Translations under genes and position numbers: made by a program
The notes under the pieces: generated by a model
The model's input: only the letters and a program-made list of their open reading frames with translations
The model's database searches: none
What the model was told of the DNA's origin: nothing
In this document: positions 12,977-15,751 of the stretch, piece after piece
How positions within the stretch are numbered: the stretch's first letter is position 1
Layout of the letters: the number at the start of each line of letters is the position of its first letter
NCBI GenBank assembly: GCA_024710825.1
Contig: JANJUA010000186.1
Span: forward strand, 1-15,751
DNA from: Solirubrobacteraceae bacterium
Lineage (GTDB): Bacteria; Actinomycetota; Thermoleophilia; Solirubrobacterales; Solirubrobacteraceae
DNA length: 15,751 nt
Reading direction: 5' to 3'

Positions 12977-12982
12977 TATCCT
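12977..12982 (+). promoter_or_regulatory. -10 box (TATCCT) of the GT4-PHP gene, leaderless
   Basis: TATCCT ends 6 nt before the GTG at 12989, with CGGACA 18 bp upstream as a possible -35. This is the most complete promoter in the window. Confidence 0.5.
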
Positions 12983-12988
12983 GCGCTC

Positions 12989-14881
12989 GTGGCCGCCAAA
13001 CCGCTCGCGATCGCCCAGGTCACCCCATACGCATGGGAGTCCGGGCACGAGGTCAACCGGTTCGTGGCCCGGGTGGCCGAGGAGCTCGCCGGGCGCGGCC
13101 ACCGCGTGCTCGTCGTCGCGCCGACGGACGACCACGCCGCCGTCCGCGAGACCCGCAACGCGCTGCGCGCCGCGCGCGACCGTCCCGTGGCGCTGCTGCC
13201 CGACGACGGCCGCCCCCGCGTCCTGTCCGTCGGCGAGGCGCTCCCGGCCGGCACGAGCCGCCGCGCCGCCCTGCCGATCGACGTCTCGCGCACCGTCGAG
13301 GCGCTCCACGACACGCTTCCCCTCGACATCTGCCACGTGCACGAGCCGTTCGCGCCGTCCGTGTCGAGCACCGCGCTGCGCCACTCCCGCGCGCTGAACG
13401 TCGGCACGTTCCACCTGCCGACCGAGCGGGTGCTCACGACGCAGGTCGCCCGCAAGGTCGTCGAGCGCATCTTCGGTCGCCTCGACGCCCGCACCGCGAG
13501 CTTCACCGAGACCGCCGCGCTCATGGACCGCTGGTTCCCGGCCGGCTACCGGGTCGTCCTGCCCGGCGCCGAGCGGACCGTGCACGCGCCCCGCTCGGAC
13601 GGACCGCTGCGGATCGTCTTCGTCGACCACGAGGAGCGCCCCGCGCTGCGCGCGTTCCTGCGCGGCCTGCGCGGCCTCTCGCTCGACGACGCCTGGGAGG
13701 TCACCGTCCTCAGCGCCCGCGGGCAGTCGTCCTCGACGCCGCTGCGCGCGGCGCTGCGCGAGCGCACGCGCTTCGTCACCCCCGACGAGCGCGACGAGGA
13801 CGAGCTGCTCGCGCGGGCCGACGTGCTCGTCGCGGCCTCCGAGGGCGCCGCCCCCGCGCCCGGGCTGCTGCTGCGGGCCCGCGCCGCGGGAGTCGCCGTC
13901 GTCGCCAGCCGCCTGCCCGCCTACGAGGAGGTGCTCGACGACGGCTCCGCCGGCCTCCTGTTCGAGCCGCGCGACACGGAGACCCTCGGGGCCCAGCTCC
14001 AGCGGCTCGTCGAAGACGGCGAGCTGCTTCGTCGCCTGCGCACGGCCCCGCCGCCCCGCGCCTGGGCCTCGGTCGCCGACGACTTCGAGGGCGTCTACGC
14101 CGAGCTCGTCGGCCGGCGCCACGACGGCCGCGAACGGCCCGAGGCCGCTCGTCGGCTCGCGGGGCGGCGCCTGATCGACGTCGACCTGCACATGCACACC
14201 GACCACTCGGGCGACTGCGCCACCCCGGTCGAGGTGCTGCTCGCCACCGCCCGCGCCCAGGGTCTCGGCGCGATCGCCGTGACCGACCACAACGAGATCT
14301 CCGGCGCTCTGGAGGCGCGCGAGAAGGCCGCCGAGTTCGGCGTGAAGGTGATCGTCGGCGAGGAGGTCAAGACCGCGTCGCAGGGCGAGGTGATCGGGCT
14401 CTTCCTCGAGGAGAAGATCCCGCGCGGCCTCACCCTCCAGGAGACCGTCGCGGAGATCAGGCGCCAGGGCGGCATCGTCTACGTGCCGCACCCGTTCGAC
14501 CGCATGCACGCCGTGCCCGACTACGAGCACCTGCTCGCGATCGTCGACGAGGTCGACGCCATCGAGGTCTACAACCCGCGCGTCGCCATCGGCTCGTTCA
14601 ACGAGGAGGCCGAGCGCTTCGCCGCCAAGTACCGCATCGTCGCCGGCGCGGGCTCGGACTCCCACGTCGCGCAGGGCCTCGGCTCCGTGCGGATCCGGAT
14701 GCGCGACTTCGACGGGCCGGAGGAGTTCCTCGAGTCGCTGCGCGACGCCGACATCGTGACCAAGCCGACCAGCCTGCTCTACGTGCAGGCGCTGAAGTTC
14801 CTGGAGACGAAGGCGACCCCCTCGGGCGCCCGTGCGGCGCGCCGGGCGCGCCGCGTCCGCCGCGCGACGCGCAAGTCGTGA
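12989..14881 (+). CDS. Fusion of a PimA-like GT4 domain (degenerate) with a PHP hydrolase domain
   Basis: 630 aa. Residues 5-375 follow the GT-B layout of phosphatidylinositol mannosyltransferase PimA: IAQVTPYAWESGHEVNRFV, GHRVLVVAP, and DICHVHEPFAPSVSSTAL (113-130) are close matches. Donor-site residues are largely gone. The glycine pair after PYxxxxG is G-H, the GR...K stretch reads VDHEERPALR (212-221), and the EX7E motif is replaced by AAPAPGLLLRARAAG (287-301). Residues 397-590 form a PHP domain with its metal ligands: DLHMHTDHSGD (399-409), VTDHN (431-435), E458-E459, HPFDR (501-505) and GSDSH (555-559). PHP proteins hydrolyse phosphoesters. A basic tail (RRARRVRRATRKS) ends it. GTG at 12989 is supported by the TATCCT box. 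The next gene begins on its last base. The substrate is unknown; neighbouring inositol lipid genes make an inositol-phosphate compound a candidate (inference). Confidence 0.85.
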   Translation: MAAKPLAIAQVTPYAWESGHEVNRFVARVAEELAGRGHRVLVVAPTDDHAAVRETRNALRAARDRPVALLPDDGRPRVLSVGEALPAGTSRRAALPIDVSRTVEALHDTLPLDICHVHEPFAPSVSSTALRHSRALNVGTFHLPTERVLTTQVARKVVERIFGRLDARTASFTETAALMDRWFPAGYRVVLPGAERTVHAPRSDGPLRIVFVDHEERPALRAFLRGLRGLSLDDAWEVTVLSARGQSSSTPLRAALRERTRFVTPDERDEDELLARADVLVAASEGAAPAPGLLLRARAAGVAVVASRLPAYEEVLDDGSAGLLFEPRDTETLGAQLQRLVEDGELLRRLRTAPPPRAWASVADDFEGVYAELVGRRHDGRERPEAARRLAGRRLIDVDLHMHTDHSGDCATPVEVLLATARAQGLGAIAVTDHNEISGALEAREKAAEFGVKVIVGEEVKTASQGEVIGLFLEEKIPRGLTLQETVAEIRRQGGIVYVPHPFDRMHAVPDYEHLLAIVDEVDAIEVYNPRVAIGSFNEEAERFAAKYRIVAGAGSDSHVAQGLGSVRIRMRDFDGPEEFLESLRDADIVTKPTSLLYVQALKFLETKATPSGARAARRARRVRRATRKS

Positions 14882-15537
14882 TGCAGGCGCAGGGACCTCA
14901 CGGCGGCGCGGGGAATCAAGCCCGCGACACCATGAGGGCCACTGACGACGAGATCCGGGAGAAGTACCTCGAGCGCGCCATCCGAGAGCTGAACGCCCTC
15001 ACGCGCGAGCTCCAGGAGTGCCCCCACTGCCCGCGCGGCAACCTGATGCCGGTGCTCGGCTCCGGCCACCCGCAGGCGGACGTGATGCTGCTCAAGCACG
15101 CGCCGACCGTCTCGGAGATCGAGGAGGGCGTCGCGTTCTACGGCCGCAGCGGGATGGCGCTGATGAAGTCGCTCAAGCGGCTCGACATCGACCCGCTCGC
15201 GGTCTACGGCACGCTGTGCGCGAAGTGCCCGGTGAGCGACCCGGCGCTGGCGGAGCCGGGGTGCGTGGCGCGGATCGTCGAGGAGATCGCGATCGTGCAG
15301 CCGAAGATCGTCGTCGTGATGGGACCCGACGCCCTGGCGTCGCTCGACGAGGCCGCCGTACCGCTCGCGCGGGCGCTGGATCCCGCGTTCGGCGTCATCC
15401 AGCAGCTCACGCCGTCGATCGAGGCGCTGTACGTGCCGAACATCGACGACGCCCTCGACGAGGAGGAGGCCAAGCGCGCCTTCTGGCGGGCGTTCCGCGT
15501 CCTCGGCGAGTGGTACGCGGACCTGCCGCCCTACTAG
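14881..15537 (+). CDS. Uracil-DNA-glycosylase-superfamily iron-sulfur protein with altered catalytic motifs
   Basis: 218 aa. The pattern of a family 4 enzyme is clear: C47-x2-C50, VLGSGHPQADVML, YGRSGMALMKSL (87-98, like FVGRAGxLL), KC116, C128, then PKIVVVMGPDALASL (141-155). The four cysteines expected to hold a 4Fe-4S cluster are present. The first catalytic motif, normally GE(G/A)PGxxE, is KHAPTVSE (72-79), and the HPS motif is replaced by VPNIDDALDE (185-194), so normal uracil removal is doubtful. ATG at 14881 uses the last base of the previous stop (TGATG), which suggests coupling; an ATG at 14932 (MRATDDEIREKYLERAI) is a serious alternative, and neither has a good ribosome site. Its stop overlaps that of the convergent dehydrogenase gene. 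Confidence 0.8.
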   Translation: MQAQGPHGGAGNQARDTMRATDDEIREKYLERAIRELNALTRELQECPHCPRGNLMPVLGSGHPQADVMLLKHAPTVSEIEEGVAFYGRSGMALMKSLKRLDIDPLAVYGTLCAKCPVSDPALAEPGCVARIVEEIAIVQPKIVVVMGPDALASLDEAAVPLARALDPAFGVIQQLTPSIEALYVPNIDDALDEEEAKRAFWRAFRVLGEWYADLPPY

Positions 15538-15751
15538 AGCGTCAGGACGACCTTGCCGAGCTTGCCGCCCGCCGTGAAGCGGTCGTAGGCGGCGGGCGCG
15601 TCGTCGAGCGCGAACGCGTCGGCGACCGGGACGCGCAGACGGCCGGCGGCGAGCGCCGGGAGCACCTCGCGTTCGATCGCCCGGGCGGTGAGCGCCTTCT
15701 CCTCCAGCGGGCGGGAGCGCAGCGCGGAGGCGCGCAGCGTGGCGCGCTTGC
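15534..15751 (-). CDS. Quinone-oxidoreductase-type MDR dehydrogenase (C-terminal end only)
   Basis: The last 71 complete codons of a minus-strand gene that continues past the right edge. The readable part begins KRATLRASALRSRPLEEKAL, passes IEREVLPALAAGRLRVPVAD, and ends KLGKVVLTL before TAG. This is the typical C-terminus of the zinc-free NADPH:quinone oxidoreductase (PIG3-like) branch of medium-chain dehydrogenases, where KR.TL.GS.LR.R and GK.VL near the end are standard. The cofactor site lies outside the window. The stop codon shares the CTAG sequence with the stop of the iron-sulfur protein gene, a 4-nt tail-to-tail overlap. Substrate cannot be told. Confidence 0.88.
   Translation of the reverse strand, partial: KRATLRASALRSRPLEEKALTARAIEREVLPALAAGRLRVPVADAFALDDAPAAYDRFTAGGKLGKVVLTL

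Noticed and set aside
1..15751. Mobile elements, CRISPR arrays, tRNA or rRNA genes
   Set aside because: No transposase, integrase, regularly spaced repeats, tRNA cloverleaf or rRNA stretch was seen. The block of regulators looks like local duplication and not transfer, since base composition and codon style match the neighbours.

Overview
High-GC DNA with dense, mostly divergent or convergent gene pairs. The best guess from protein style is an actinobacterium of the Thermoleophilia (Solirubrobacterales-like). Support for this: an actinobacterial-type inositol-3-phosphate synthase beside a phosphatidylinositol-phosphate-synthase-like enzyme, many GTG starts, TANNNT -10 boxes placed 6-9 nt before start codons (leaderless transcripts), and arrays of NarL/LuxR-type regulators. 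This assignment is inference, since no rRNA or other marker gene is present.

Left part (1-2893): the N-terminal part of a CelD/BcsL-like GNAT acetyltransferase (minus strand, cut by the window edge) is divergent from response regulator RR1. RR1 converges on a polyprenyl-phosphate sugar-1-phosphate transferase (WbaP/CpsE type) that starts exopolysaccharide assembly.

Regulator block (3134-7762): four more paralogous REC-HTH regulators (RR2-RR5) and a GGDEF diguanylate cyclase. RR2, the GGDEF gene and RR3 form an operon with 4-nt start/stop overlaps. With RR1 there are five paralogues and no histidine kinase. They fall into two classes that alternate along the DNA. Class A (RR1, RR3, RR5) has Glu at the phospho-acceptor position and a broken acidic pair. 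Class B (RR2, RR4) keeps the Asp but has Ala at the switch Thr/Ser position and carries a shared C-terminal tail. A STAS-domain protein without the usual phosphorylatable Ser closes the block. Together they look like a signalling island with c-di-GMP output, possibly controlling the neighbouring polysaccharide and envelope genes (inference).

Lipid block (7904-14881): a polytopic membrane protein, a PAP2_3-type phosphatase/phosphotransferase, a CDP-alcohol phosphatidyltransferase resembling phosphatidylinositol-phosphate synthase, and ino1 lie in the same direction. These could form a route from glucose-6-phosphate through inositol-3-phosphate and phosphatidylinositol-phosphate to phosphatidylinositol, with the PAP2 protein as candidate for the dephosphorylation step. 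After a minus-strand APH-family kinase comes an unusual fusion: a PimA-like GT4 domain that has lost most of its donor-site residues, joined to a complete PHP metal-hydrolase domain.

Right end (14881-15751): an iron-sulfur uracil-DNA-glycosylase-like protein with degraded catalytic motifs, converging with (and sharing CTAG stops with) the C-terminal end of a quinone-oxidoreductase-type MDR dehydrogenase. No RNA genes, insertion sequences or CRISPR arrays were seen.
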